A stretch of DNA of 64,000 bases, taken from Engraulis encrasicolus. Its lineage: Eukaryota; Chordata; Actinopteri; Clupeiformes; Engraulidae. Of this stretch, positions 23,197 to 35,707 are shown one piece after another (position 1 is the first letter of the stretch; each line of letters opens with the position of its first letter). The stretch lies in the NCBI RefSeq assembly GCF_034702125.1, contig NC_085873.1:44608144-44672143 (forward strand). Reading direction: 5' to 3'. The notes under the pieces were generated by a model, which was not told the DNA's origin, searched no databases, and saw only the letters and a program-made list of their open reading frames with translations. Made by a program: the position numbers and the translations under genes.

Positions 23197-24901
23197 GCAT
23201 AAATTCAGTTTCGTTGTGTGCAATGTCCCCTTGTGTGCTGTAAAGCGCTCTGTCACAATGACAATGGGAATTGGAGTTTCCCAGTTGGGCTTTCACTATT
23301 TAGACCATTAAAACAAATACTTTGGGATGGGTACATAACCCTCTGTATCAGACAAACAGCCTTGACAAACTTGGGTCACACCTCCTTAGACCTAACCTAG
23401 ACCTGGGCCCTACCATAATTTCTGTGACATCCCAACATGCTGTCTGCCCCTTCAATTCCACAACCCCTTGCACTAGAAACCACTAAAATTCAAGCCTTTT
23501 CAATCACTCAATGGAGCAGATAAATTATGTTTTCCTGCATATTTTGTAAATATTTTCTTGATCATTGTTTGAAACATACAAAGTCCTCATTATCACTATT
23601 TCAGCATAGAAATAGCCACGTTGTGACGTTGTGGGCAAGATTTCACATATTCTTGACATATTTTCAATACATAACACCATTTTTTTTAAACGGTTAATTT
23701 ATGTGCCATCAAAGTAGTACAGATTTCTTATCTCTTTTTTGCAGAAACATCTACTCATTACTTTTAGAAACAAACTATCGCTGATTGAAAGCACTGAAGC
23801 ACCCATTTACACTTCCACTCAAAACTCTTTATTTAGCAATCAGTATCTCACATTGTCTTGGTTGTTCTCAGCAGGGTACTTAGTTTACTTATATTCTATC
23901 ATTTTTATAATTCTTGCACTGCAATTAAGTGTATTTTGCTTTACTAGCATTTTCTGCTATTTGTATTTCATGTAATTCAGTTATCAGTCAAAATGAAAAT
24001 AAAGAACATAAACAAAATCATATCCATCATTCTGAGTCTCAATGAAATTACTTGCAAGAAAGATAGTTTTTGATATGCCTAGCTTACTTGAAGTCTCTGT
24101 GCAAACCTTTCACTGAGCTTTCGGTTAATAGAGTGACTCACTGCCACAGGAAAAGAAACAAAATGGCACTGGCATGAAAGCGAAGTAATTGGCAACAGTG
24201 TAATAAATTGTGTCAAAATAACGACCATATCTTGTTTTTTTTCCCGGCCATTTCCATTGTGTGATGCTTTGCAGTGTGTGTTGACTGAAGACAGGGTTGC
24301 ATATGTTAAATGACTTAGTACCATTAGAGTCCTTTGTAAACAAGATGTTGTATTTTGAGAATCCGTGTCAGTGGTTAGACTTTGTGAAATAAATGAAAAT
24401 GAACAACCCAAAAAATCAACAACACAAAAGCAGGATGATTGGTTATGCATCTCACCATGGATGGCCAGCAAACTGCCAAGGGGACGCAGGTTTGAATACA
24501 GTACATTATGGATCTTTTCCCAACCCTACCATTTATGTCTTTACCGCTTTCTTTCCCCACTTCCACACACTTTTTAAAATCTCCCGTAAGTTAAGGACAT
24601 AGTAATTATTAAAACTCCACTGTTGTCGCTCAATATCGTGGCCACTGATGTGGCTCAACGTTGGTTAGTAGTGACGCTATCCAGAAACGGTGAGTTACAT
24701 CACCTCACTTTAGCAACATTAGCATCCATGCTGTCGAGAAACACACGCCTGTATTGTTTTTTTTTACTTTCAGCACCCAGATAAGAAGGGATCAAAAGTC
24801 ATAGGGCCTTGCAAACACAAAGAGTAAATCAAATCAAGAATATATGGTAGCCTACAGATGTCCCTGCTCCGTTGTCCACAAGTGCTTTAACAAGTGCAAA
24901 C

Positions 24902-25067
24902 ATGTAAATAAACTCCTGCTCTGCTGCCAGCATGGTATGCAAACTTTTGTTTCATCAAATCAAATTACTCTCTAAGGTGGGCAGGTGTGCTCAGTGACTT
25001 TTTCCATATCATCCATATCCATATCATAACAGGACAGTCATACCTCACAATCAACTGGAGACAACAG
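24902..25067 (+). promoter_or_regulatory. Candidate promoter and 5' exon of receptor B
   Basis: A GTAAATAAACTCC box (about 24904) precedes ATG 24932 and an exon ending CAACAG|GTAAGG at 25067. The upstream frame (MVCKLLFHQIKLLSKV start) ends early at a TGA. The acceptor ATTTTTAG ends at 25376, eight bases before the receptor ATG at 25385. Confidence 0.5.
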
Positions 25068-25384
25068 GTAAGGAAAACTTTTGTTGCAGCACTTTTTTCA
25101 TTTTTCACAGCAACTTCCCCATTGATTGTATATTGTTAACAACTTGACTTGTATACTGTATGTATATTTCAAAAGCCTAAAGCCAACCTCAAGCAAAATG
25201 TTTTGCGATGAGTCAAAATCCTGTTTGGTTTCAACATTTAATAATATTAACATCCCTTTCAGAGAATTCAGAAAGCTTCCTCTTGCATCCAGAGTTAATT
25301 CTGTTAGATGTGGTGTATCCTTCTTGGTGGTATGCAGACATTACCTTGGATATAAGTGCTGCAACATTATTTTTAGGTAGAATA

Positions 25385-26284
25385 ATGACCATGAGCCCTG
25401 CGTCCTCAAACATCACTCGTGCCACAAATGCTACTGAAGACATTGACTACTACTGCACTGAGATGCCTGTTGGTCCCGGATTATCATCTGCAGCAAGTGT
25501 ACTCTCTGGTTGTGTGGGTTTTCCTGCCAGCGTGTGGCTCCTGTGGGTGCTTGTTCAGAGGCAGCGCAGTGGCACAACCAATGACATCAGCATCCTCAAC
25601 CTCACCGCCATGGACCTGGTCTTCAACGGTTCTGCAATACTTGGCATGCTGAATTACTTGGTATGGAGGAATGACATTTATACTTCATTTGATAACCTTT
25701 TGTACAATTTGAATATAACTGGAAGACCTCTTTTCATGGCATGCATGTGTGTGGACTGTTTCATGGCTGTGGTTTACCCCATTACCTACATGAAGATGAA
25801 GCGCTCAAGATACAGACTGCTGTCCTGTGTAGCAGTGTGGATTTTCACGCTATGCTCCGGCATTTGCAGTGTATTATTTACCAGTACACAGTTGTATATT
25901 TTATTCCACAGCGTTGTATACTCCCTAACCGTTCCAACCATTGTTGTATGTGACCTTACTACCCTCTACTCGTTGAGAAAGCCAGATCCTTCTGGAAGGA
26001 GTGGCGTCCACCCACAGAAGCAGAGAGCTATGCAGACCATCACCTTTAGTCTGGCCATGACCGCGGTGTGCTACCTTCCTACGCTTGTGCTTCCTTTCTT
26101 CAATCTCATGCCTGCTAGTGACCAATTGAAACACTGTTTCGTCAACATGCCTTTTTATATTGCACCGTTGCTTGGTAGTACCATCATGCCCCTGCTCCAA
26201 CTGCACAGTATGGGGAAGCTAAGGGGTCTGCAGCAGTGTACTAGTGTCTCTGGGCCCCCAGTACAGCCAACACAACAGCCTTAA
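25385..26284 (+). CDS. Class A GPCR-like receptor B
   Basis: 299 residues starting at ATG 25385, just after the inferred acceptor; the frame itself is open upstream to 25208. Two N-glycosylation sites (NIT, NAT) lie in the N-terminus. The topology and the set of kept and lost class A motifs match receptor A. Its N-terminal segment ends GPGLSSA, a version shared with D but not with A, C or E, while the ECL2 segment (TSTQLYILFHSVVYSLTVP) is of the A type. Loop residues in ECL1 (RNDIYTSFDNLLYNLN) differ from all sisters. The SINE begins within 10 bp of the stop codon. Confidence 0.9.
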   Translation: MTMSPASSNITRATNATEDIDYYCTEMPVGPGLSSAASVLSGCVGFPASVWLLWVLVQRQRSGTTNDISILNLTAMDLVFNGSAILGMLNYLVWRNDIYTSFDNLLYNLNITGRPLFMACMCVDCFMAVVYPITYMKMKRSRYRLLSCVAVWIFTLCSGICSVLFTSTQLYILFHSVVYSLTVPTIVVCDLTTLYSLRKPDPSGRSGVHPQKQRAMQTITFSLAMTAVCYLPTLVLPFFNLMPASDQLKHCFVNMPFYIAPLLGSTIMPLLQLHSMGKLRGLQQCTSVSGPPVQPTQQP

Positions 26285-26287
26285 GAT

Positions 26288-26660
26288 CATACGGGCAGTC
26301 ATGGGTAAGCGGTTAGGGCGTCAGACTTGTAGCCCAAAGGTTGCCAGATTGAATCCCGACCCGCCAGTGCACTTAACCAGTGCTCTCCCCCATTAACCAG
26401 GGGACATGTATGGTTACTGTTGCTATACAATGTTTTTACATAGAGTAGACTAAATACATTAATTCATTCAGTGCTCTCCCCCATTCTCCTCCATGACTAA
26501 GGTGCCCATGGTCCTGTCCCGCTGCACTGCCCCCTTTCGGGCGCCATTTAGGGTTACTCCCTTGCATGGTTGAGGCATACATTCAGTTTCATTGTGTGCA
26601 GTGTCCCCTTGTGTGCTGTGAAGTACTCTGTCACAATGACAATGACAGTTGGAGTTTCTC
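26288..26660 (+). mobile_element. tRNA-derived SINE downstream of receptor B
   Basis: Same element and position as after receptor A: head with A-box-like and B-box-like motifs (26295-26365), the shared internal ATTC-tailed insertion (about 26403-26470), and body to about 26660. It lacks the MITE and hAT insertions of the A copy. Confidence 0.75.
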
Positions 26661-27108
26661 AGTTACCCATTGTTTGAAACATACAATGTCCTCATTATCA
26701 CTATTTCAGCATAGAAAAAGCCACGTTGTGGGCAAGGTTTCACATATTCTTGTTGAAATGACATATTTTCCATACACACAACACCATTTTTTAAAACAGT
26801 TAATTCATGTACCATCAAAGTAGTACGGATTTCATTTTTCATTTTTGCAGAAACATCTACTCATAACTTTTAGAAACTAACCACAGTTGATTGAAAGCAC
26901 TGGAGCACCCATTTACACTCCCACTCAAAACTTATATTCTCTCATTTCTATAATACTTGCACTGCAATTAAGTGTATTTTGCTTTACTAGCATTTTCCAC
27001 AATTTTTATTTGATGTAATTCAGTTATCAGTCAAAATCAAAATAAAGAACATAAACCAAGTCATATCCAGCATTCTGAGTCTCAATCAAATTACTTGCAA
27101 GAAAGATA

Positions 27109-29062
27109 GTTTTTGACAGTGGCGTAGCTACAGGTGTTCCAGAGGGTTCCGGGAACACCTACTTTCATAACTGGAACACCTAAAATAAATTGCCGTCACT
27201 TGACAACCGATTGTAAACGCAAGCGTCGGGAGTCCAATCATAGGTTTTACATGCAGCCTCCCCACTCACCAGTGGACCCCTGCCTGCAGTGCACCTAGTG
27301 GCGCTGTCAGTGCAGTACCACCCGGAAAGGTGGCAAGTGGAGTCTTTCGTAATAACTACCTTTAGAATCGCACATCATCGATAGGCTACTGAATAGGCTA
27401 TGTCAGTGGTGCAACATGATGGTTCTAAAATATGCTGCGATGAAACAGAGTTCTCATCGAAATTATTTTAAAAAGCCACGGCTTTAGGCCCAACAGACTT
27501 CAGGTTCCAGAATCGCAGAGGTTCTCCCTTCAAAAAGCAGGCCCACAGTTAGCCTTATTACCCATACCATCCGACAGGATAACCTGATTCTCACGCAGAT
27601 GTATATTCACGAAGTGTAACGAAGATGCACGAAGCACTAAGGGTCTGCGCGAGTAGAGGATGATGCAGCTATAGATGAACCAAAATACAGTTAGCTTGGG
27701 GATCCCAGATCTCTCTTCTGTAGATGTGCCTAAATGCCAGAGCGATCTGAAAGCTTTCGCCATCCCTGAAGCAGTGAGTGGATGGCTAAATGATTTAGCC
27801 CGATACAGTTGGTTGGAGTGCAATATTAAATTGCGGAGGGCGCGAGCGTTATGTGCCTAAAATTATTATGGAAACGAAATGATAAAAATGCCGCACATGT
27901 AGGCTAGGCGACGAGTATGGATTTCAACCCTTTCATTCGTACGTTGCTCCTAAAATAAATATAGTACATCCCATAGAGAAGACCATGCGTGAACGATAAC
28001 GCGCGCGCAGACACAGACAGTACAGACGCGGTAGTTTTAAAAACAAGTTTGAAGATTTTGATGCAGCTGATACCCCGCATGAACGCTCCATAAAGAAGTC
28101 CAGTCGCTAGCATAACTAACACGAAATGGATTAAACAACATCACATTATGATTTTCAGGGGAGATTTCGCATTAAGAATGCCAGTATGGAGATGCCTGTA
28201 AACGGTGTTCTACTTGGTGGAGGAGTAGCATTAGTTGCGGAGAGTGAATTGTGTATTTCGTTTGGAGTTGTGGGACGCTGGGACGCTCGGAACAGGTCAG
28301 GTACCGTGAAGACATTTCCTTTACTTTCTGATTGTCTGGACAACCGGTAAGCTGACTGTTGCTCGTGCTAACCGTGATTACCCACGTCACATTCACACAC
28401 ACACACACACACGCACACGCACACGTCTCTTCCAGCCAGCCCAGCCTGTCTGTCTGTACCCCTCTTCCCATCCTTTTCTTTTCTCCTTTGTTTTGGTTAA
28501 ACCGGTCGGCCTTTTGGGTTTGTGAAAACTTCTGCTACTAGCTAGAATGGCTGTGTTGGAGGCTGTCCTTGTTGTTTCCCAATTTCGGGATATAAATTGA
28601 ACACTAAATAACGTTTCAAACGTAGCCCAACTGGTGGATTGGTGTTCTGTTTGCTAGTTTCAACATTTCCTTAATAATATTTTGTAGCCCTACACACCAG
28701 AGCCACCGTTACAGCAAGTGTTTTCAAGAATTAACAGGTTGGCAACACTTCCAGTCAATGTTTGAAAAGGAGCTCGCCGAGGAATGGACTCTGATGAGAT
28801 AATTGACGTATATTTAAAGCCAATATGCATCCCTTTGAATTCAGTTGCAGCGCAAATATAGCAACAAATAAGTTAGGTTGGGTTTGCCAGTCATGATTCA
28901 TGCGTAATAGTATGCGTAATAGTATGACACCGTGATAGTAGGCCGATCCGTGCAAACGTGCTGTGTTTACTCTGAGTTGGAAAAAATAAAATAAATAAGG
29001 AACACCTGTATTTTCTTGGGAACACCTAGATTTTCTTTTCTAGCTACGCCACTGGTGCTTGA
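27109..29062. mobile_element. hAT-type element, 1.94 kb
   Basis: The core (27117-29054) has ends CAGTGGCGTAGCTA and TAGCTACGCCACTG. Flanks GTTTTTGA and GTGCTTGA form an 8-bp duplication with two mismatches. Unit B at about 24065-24075 shows the empty site. GGAACACCT motifs recur at both ends. The interior is GC-richer, with CpGs and a short CA repeat (28394), but no transposase is recognisable. Confidence 0.8.
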
Positions 29063-29302
29063 TATGCCTAGCTTACTTGAAGTCTCTGTGCAAACCTTTC
29101 ACTGAGCTTTCGGTCACTAGAGTGGCTCACTGCCAAAGGAAAATAATCAAAATGGTACTGGCATGAAAACTAAGTAATTGGCAACAGTGTAATAAATTGT
29201 AAATTGTGTCAAAATAATGGCCATATTTTGTTTTTATTTTTCCGACCAATTTGTGATGCTTTGCAGTGTGTGTTGACTGAAGACAGGGTTGCATATGTTA
29301 AA

Positions 29303-29621
29303 GTGATACTGTCCCATTTTTGGAAATACGCTTATTTTACACCTGCCCTTGAGTTAAATAATAGGCTCTTACCTTTCTCCTGTACTTCCAAACGTTTTAA
29401 AGTTATGGCAGTGCACATTTTACCTCCAAGCTTGAGTCCTATGAGACCAGTTAGCCGTAAGCTGGTCTCATAGGACTCAATGTTAACTGCTAGCATGAAG
29501 GTCAAATTTGCACTACCATAGTCAGAGAACGGTTGAAAGTACAGGAGAACGGTAAAACCCTATTATTTAACTCAAGGGGAGGTGTAAAATAAGCTTATTT
29601 CCAAAAATGGGACAGTATCAC
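29303..29621. mobile_element. Foldback MITE, 319 bp
   Basis: Ends GTGATACTGTCCCATTTTTG and their complement extend inward as long imperfect arms, with a second nested palindrome around GAGTCCTATGAGACCAG (29430-29482). Unit B near 24305 lacks it. Confidence 0.8.
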
Positions 29622-29697
29622 TTTGAATATCTTAGTACCATTAGAGTCTTTTGCAAACCAGATGTTGCATTTGGAGAATCCGTGACAGTGGTTAGAC

Positions 29698-30112
29698 TGC
29701 CGTGCATAGAGGTAGAAAATAACACCAGAGGTGACCCCGCCCCCCTTTTTACGGCAATCTGTAGCAGCCATTATCTGTAGGTAGATCAGAGAAATGGAAA
29801 TTAACGGAGAACGATAGCCTGGTGAACAAGCGCCACCGGCTGGACGGCAAAATGTTTTAAATAAATTAGACATCCACATTTAGTCTGGTTTATCAGGCTA
29901 GGAGAACGAGGCTCACCTCTGTAAAAAATGGCTTAATCATGTGAAAATGTCCATCAACACACTATACAAGGACAATAGTTGAAGTGTGTTGCTAACTATG
30001 TTCATTGCATGAAGGTACCTACGGAAGTTGGGAAGCTCCATCTGCCATTTCCCAGTGCTGTCGCAAATTGCTGTGTCCTCTCTAGTGTTATTTTCTACCT
30101 CTATGCTGCCGT
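29698..30112. mobile_element. Inverted-repeat element
   Basis: Begins GCCGTGCATAGAGGTAG and ends CTACCTCTATGCTGCCGTGT, imperfect inverted repeats of about 25 bp. Unit B reads straight through this position near 24378. No coding sequence is seen. Confidence 0.65.
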
Positions 30113-30234
30113 GTTAAACAAATGTCATGAAAATGAACAACACAAAAGTAGGAGGATTGGTTAGGCATCTTAGGCAAACTGCAAAGGGGACGCAGGTTTG
30201 AATACCTCCTGGTCGGATCTGTTCCCAACCCTAC

Positions 30235-30610
30235 CCTAAGGGTGTTTTTCACACCTGGTCCCTTTCAGCCACCTAAACGAACTCAGAGTAGTGACTCAGC
30301 ATTTTTGCCATATATGTGAACGCTCCAAAGCGTACCCAGACCCATCGGAAGCGAACCGTACTGAGACCTTGGTTGACGTAGTCTAAGTTCGAATCACTTA
30401 TGACTTCTGACAAGTTACACTTGTGACTAGCTGTAATCACTTAAGGAGGGCTCTAGAGGACCGAGAGTGATAAAAAAAGAAGTCAAATGAAATGGAAAAT
30501 AGATTCATTCAAAGAGGTTACAAAAAGAAAACCATTCCGTTCAGCACTGAAGCAAATCACATTAAAAACATAATAAGAAAGAACTGGAATTTATTACAGT
30601 GTGACACTTT
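30235..30610. other. Unassigned sequence before the Penelope-like fragment
   Basis: After the shared array block ends (CCCAACCCTACCC) there is about 375 bp without a gene. It may include 5' sequence of the truncated Penelope-like element or another repeat. Confidence 0.4.
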
Positions 30611-31059
30611 GACACTTTGAGCAATGTTTTTCAGGAGCCTCCTGTTTTCAGCTTTAAACGGGCTCCTACTTTAAATGACAAACTTGTCCACAGCTATCTA
30701 CCACCATCCTCTGGGAACACTTGGCTGTCTAAGAAACCGCAAGGTAGATTCAAATGTGGTCATTGTAATCATTGTCCTACTATAGTCAAAAGTAAAACAT
30801 TTGAAGATAAACATGGGCACAGAACACATGAGATATGGCAATTTATTAATTGTAAAACAACATTTGTAATTTATAAACTGAAATGTCCCCTCTGCAATGT
30901 TTTTTACATTGGCAGGACCAAACTCCACCCCCGGCGCCGACAAGAGTGGCAGCATGTTTCAGTAGCTCCTGTGTTGTCTTGTCTTTGTCTGTCTTTTTCA
31001 TCTCTGTTTTTTCTTTTTTTGAACTTCTTGTTTCAAGAAGGTATTTTTATTTCTATCCC

Positions 31060-34000
31060 ATGGATATGGATAACTTTGTGCAACATTCTGACAACAGTAA
31101 ACTTGTTTACACAAGGAATCAGCTGGTTGCATTGCGCAAGTTTGCCAGCAGTGCAGTGAACGGCAATATACCCCAGGAACTTTTCTGCTTTCGTGGAACC
31201 AGAGCTGGAGTCGCAGTCAAAGCCAGGCGAAAGGAGAAGAAATGGAGATACAAGCCCTCTGTCCCTGCAATCGTGATGGGAAATGTGAACTCGCTGAACA
31301 ACAAAACCGACGAGCTGACTGCCCTGGTAAGAAATCAAAAGCTGTTCAGAGAATCGAGTCTGATCTGCCTCACTGAAACATGGCTGAATAGTCTCACTCC
31401 TACTGCTAATGTTGACTTACCGGGCTTCAGCACAGCCAGACTGGACAGAGACAATGTACTCTCAGGGAAAAAGAAAGGAGGTGGACTGATCATGTACATT
31501 AACAACAAGTGGTGCCATCCTGGACATGTTACTGTGAAGGAAACGGTTTGCAGTAAAGATGTAGAGCTACTGGCCGTCAGCCTACGTCCCTACTACACTC
31601 CAAGAGAATTTTCTCATGCCATAATCATCTGTGTCTACATCCCACCGCGAGCTGTTCCAGACATTGCCTGTGACATCATTCACTCAACTGTTGCAAAGCT
31701 ACAAACACAGCACACAGAGGCTTTCTTTGCCATAACTGGAGATTTTAACCATGTAACCCTTGATTCCACTCTCACTAACTTCCACCAGTTTGTTGACTGT
31801 GCAACAAGAAAGAACAGAACAATCGACCTCCTGTATGCAAACGCGAAAGATGCCTACAGCGCCACCCCCCTTCCCCCACTGGGCTCCTCTGACCACAACC
31901 TGATCCACCTCCAGCCTTTGTATGTCCCCAAAGTACAGAGACTTCCAACTACCACACGCACTTTCAGGGAATGGACACCAGTAGCAGAGGAGACGCTGAG
32001 GGACTGCTTCGAGATCACAGACTGGCACTTACTACAGGGCAGTGATGACCTGGAAGAGGCCACAGCATGTACAACAGATTACATCAACTTCTGCATGGAC
32101 ATTGTTGCACCAACCAAGACTGTCCGCTGTTACCCAAATAACAAACCCTGGGTAACCAGTGAGGTCAAACAACTCCTCAATAGGAAAAAGAAACTTTTCA
32201 AGGAGGGTAACTTCACAGAGCTGAGGAGCGTACAGCGAGAGCTCAAAAGCACCCTCAAGGAGGCCAAGGTAGCATATGGGAGGAAAGTGGAAAAGAAAAT
32301 GAGCGACAATTCCAGAGAGGCTTGGCAGGGGCTTAGAAACATCACCGGCTGTGGGAAGAAGAGATGCATGGTTGATGGCGACCCATCAATGGCCAATGAC
32401 CTAAACCAGTTTTACAACCGGTTTGGCAACTTTGGCACTGGGGGAGGTCACTCAGTCGTCACCTCTCAAGCTCCCTCACCCCCCCAGCCCGCACTTGACA
32501 ACGACTCTGGCAACGACCCTGAAGATCACTTTTCAGCCGGCTCCGATCTCCCTCACTCAGAACCCCCCACTCTCAGCGACACTCCACCCTGTGACAAATA
32601 CATGGACACTACATCTACCCATCCCCCAGCTCTGCCTATGGCCTCCACCCCGACCATCTGCAACTCTGCCATAGCACCCCCACTGATGGACACAGCAGGC
32701 CCACCAACCCCCACCGTCGCTACCCCCCGCTCCAGTCCCTCACCTCTGCCACTGGAAAACAACTTACCCACCACCACCAGCCACCCCTCCCACCCTCCCA
32801 AACCTCATTCGACCACAACCATCACTGACTATCACCTCTGAACAAGTCAGAGGGGTACTGAAAAAACTAAAATCCAAGGCAGCTGGCCCTGATGGCGTTT
32901 GTGCAAGACTGCTCAAGACATGTGCTGAGGCATTAGCTGAGCCATTACATCACCTGTACAATAGGAGTCTGCAGGAAGGAAAGGTCCCCACCATGTGGAA
33001 AACATCATGCCTGATACCCGTCCCAAAGAAAGCACACCCCAAGGAACTCAACGATTACAGACCGGTTGCCCTCACCTCACATCTAATGAAAACATTCGAA
33101 CGGGTGCTGCTGCGCTACCACCTCAAGCCCCAGGTACGACACGCACTGGATCCTCTGCAGTTTGCCTACCAAGAGAACGTGGGAGTGGAGGATGCTATCC
33201 TGTATCTCCTCCACAGGATACATTCTCACTTGGACAAGGGTGGCTGTGCTGTGAGAATCATGTTTTTTGATTTCTCCAGCGCTTTCAACACTATTCAACC
33301 ACTGCTGCTGAGAGATAAACTGGTGCAGATGGGAGTGGAGCCTGGCCTGGTGACCTGGATCACTGACTACCTCACGGAACGACCCCAGTTTGTAAGGATG
33401 GGTGACATCACATCTGAGACAGTGGTGAGCAGCACAGGAGCGCCACAAGGAACGGTGCTTTCCCCCGTACTGTTCACTCTGTATACGACAGACTTCAGCT
33501 ACAACTCTGCGACATGCCACATGCAGAAGTTCTCAGACGACACTGCAATTGTGGGGTGTATCAGAGATGGTCAGGAGGAGGAGTACAGGGGACTGGTTGA
33601 CAACTTTGTGGGATGGTGTCAAAACAATCAGCTGCACCTGAACACCACCAAAACCAAGGAAATGGGATCGATTTCAGGCGCTCCATCCCACCCTTGGTGC
33701 CTGTCTCTATTGGGGGAGAGAAAGTGGAGACTGTCAGCACTTACAAGTACCTAGGAGTGCACCTCGACAATAAACTGGACTGGTCCACAAACTCAGATGC
33801 ACTCTACAGGAAAGGCCAAAGCAGGCTCTATTTCCTCAGAAGGCTGAGGTCCTTCAATGTCTGCAGCCGACTTCTGCTTATGTTCTACCAGTCTGTCATG
33901 GCCAGTGTGCTCTTCTTTGCTGCGACGTGCTGGGGAGGAAGCATCAGGAAAAGAGATGCTGGACGCCTTGACAGACTGGTGAGGAAGGCGGGATCAGTGG

Positions 34001-34260
34001 TGGGCATGGAACTGGAGACACTCACCTCAATAACCGAGAGCAGAACACTGAGCAGACTAGACTCTATTATGGACTATCAGCATCACCCCCTTAACGCCAC
34101 CTTCACTAACCAACTGAGTCTGTTCAGCCACAGACTCCGTGCTTTCACCTGCAGGACTGACAGACTAAGGAAGTCCTTTGTCCCATGGGCAATTCAGCTG
34201 TTTAACAACACACAGAAGGACACTAAGAAGAACATCATCATAGGGGACTGGACTGCCTGA
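31060..34260 (+). pseudogene. LINE ORF2-like endonuclease / reverse transcriptase, two frameshifts
   Basis: From ATG 31060 the frame encodes an APE-type endonuclease with LTETWL, GDFNH and SDHN catalytic blocks (31280-31910), then a low-complexity proline/serine/threonine linker. The frame shifts near 32795, after which the reverse transcriptase continues: LKSKAAGPDG, NDYRPVALTS, FDFSSAFNTIQ, GAPQGTVLSP and FSDDT. It shifts back near 33665, before YKYLGVHLD and the C-terminal domain that ends at TGA 34258-34260. The two single-base lesions make this copy non-autonomous; the rest is well preserved, suggesting a fairly recent insertion. Confidence 0.85.
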
Positions 34261-34261
34261 G

Positions 34262-34294
34262 ATGCCAGAGCTGGCCCAGCCCGGGAAACCTCTT

Positions 34295-34388
<94 letters not shown>

Positions 34389-34530
34389 TGTGTGTTTGTG
34401 TGTGCGTGTGCTGTCCAGTAACTGCACTAAGGAACTTTTGACCCTTGACCACTGGACATACTTGTTTTTCCTACTTACCACAAGCAAAGACTGTGATCTG
34501 TCGGAGCTGGCCCAGTTACTGGGGAACCTC

Positions 34531-34602
<72 letters not shown>

Positions 34603-34603
34603 T

Positions 34604-34685
<82 letters not shown>

Positions 34686-34720
34686 TGTGTGTGTGTGTGT
34701 AGTGTGTGTGTGTGTGTGCT
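34262..34720. repeat. Tandem-duplicated LINE 3' segment with two (TG)n tracts
   Basis: GAGCTGGCCCAG..GGGAACCTCTT followed by (TG)n occurs twice (34267-34400 and 34505-34715), so the LINE 3' region carries an internal duplication, each copy with its own microsatellite. Confidence 0.85.
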
Positions 34721-35537
34721 TGCCTAAAACACTTACCTGTACTTTACTGTGACATTGTTAGAATGTTCATCCCCTATCATACTCTGTACACTGCCTACTT
34801 CTACATACTATACTATATCATAGATGTATCCATCAACACTTGTTGTCTACCTTAACTGACAGAGTATGTTTTTTCTGCTTTGGTCTATCCCAACTCACAG
34901 AATGTCTTTTTGCACAATTACCTTTTCTACATTTATCTCTATTATTTTATTTTATTTTCCCCACCCTGATGACTATTCCTGTGTTTATTTTTGTCTTGAA
35001 ATGTCCATGTGGGCTTTTGTGTATTTGTGTATTTATGTAAGCTACTGGATACCTGAATTTCCCCCTGGGGATCAATAAAGTTACTCTACTCTACTCTACT
35101 CTACATAGGTTACAAGATAGAGTCTCAGAGCACGCAATTACGCAAAGTACGCAATTAGAACCAAAAAATGAGAATTATCCAATGGCACGTCATTTTAAAG
35201 ACCAGCACAACAGTGACCCAACTATCTTAAGAGCTATAGGTATTGATCATGTACCACAAACAATGAGAGGGGGTGATAGATTAAAACAATTAGATCAGCG
35301 AGAGAGCTACTGCTGGATTTTTAAATTAAAAGCTACTCAGTATCCAGATTTAAATGATGAATTGGAATACTGCCATTTTTTGTAAACACTAATGTTTAGA
35401 TATATGTATTTCATGCATGTTTTTTGTGTTGCTGTCCAATACTCCATTATATCTGTAGAGACTGTAATGAGGCCCCCTGCTGCCCACAATTGATATTGTT
35501 GTTTTTCTGTTTTTTGTTTGTCACCTTTGTAAAAGAG

Positions 35538-35707
35538 TAGGCTCGTTTGTGATGAAGCAGTGCTGCTTTTGCTAAGCAGCAAGCATGCGCACTTTGCCAG
35601 TTTGATGCATTGTGGTTCGAAAATTCTTTTTTGAATGCATCAAACTGGCAAAGTGAGCATGCTCGCTGCCTAGCAAAAGTAGCACTGCTTCATCACGAAC
35701 GAGCCTA
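35538..35707. mobile_element. Hairpin MITE, copy 1
   Basis: Ends TAGGCTCGTTTGTGATGAAG and complement, with arms of about 75 bp containing AAGCAGCAAGCATGCGCAC. It lies in the 3' part of the Penelope-like element. Confidence 0.8.

Larger units (their letters stand above)
21316..23290 (+). mobile_element. tRNA-derived SINE downstream of receptor A (split by insertions)
   Basis: The head has an A-box-like TGGGTAAGCGGTTAGGGCG and a B-box-like GGTTGCCAGATTGAATCC. The body continues through GTACCCTGAGCATGG and CCTTTCGGGCGCC to the tail near 23290. A segment with ATTC repeats (about 21666-21745), a 224-bp MITE (21438) and a 1.3-kb hAT element (21861) interrupt it. The same SINE follows receptors B and E. 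Confidence 0.75.
17233..23335 (+). repeat. Duplicated unit containing receptor A
   Basis: Begins with the block TCTGTATCAGACAAACAGCC shared with 23336, 48940 and 57555, and continues through the shared upstream blocks, 5' exon and receptor A to a downstream SINE. It is enlarged by hAT, MITE and repeat insertions. Confidence 0.8.
23336..26659 (+). repeat. Duplicated unit containing receptor B
   Basis: The most compact copy of the unit: downstream block (23336), upstream blocks (23560-24720), 5' exon, short 309-bp intron, receptor B and SINE. It serves as the empty-site reference for many insertions elsewhere. Confidence 0.8.
30918..35105 (+). mobile_element. APE-type non-LTR retrotransposon (jockey/CR1-L2/Rex-like group)
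   Basis: An essentially complete-looking LINE inserted in the Penelope-like endonuclease. It carries an endonuclease plus reverse transcriptase reading frame (31060-34260), a 3' region with two (TG)n tracts, and an end reading CCCCCTGGGGATCAATAAAG followed by TACTC repeats (35083-35105). The clade is judged from protein motifs and the tail type only. Confidence 0.85.
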
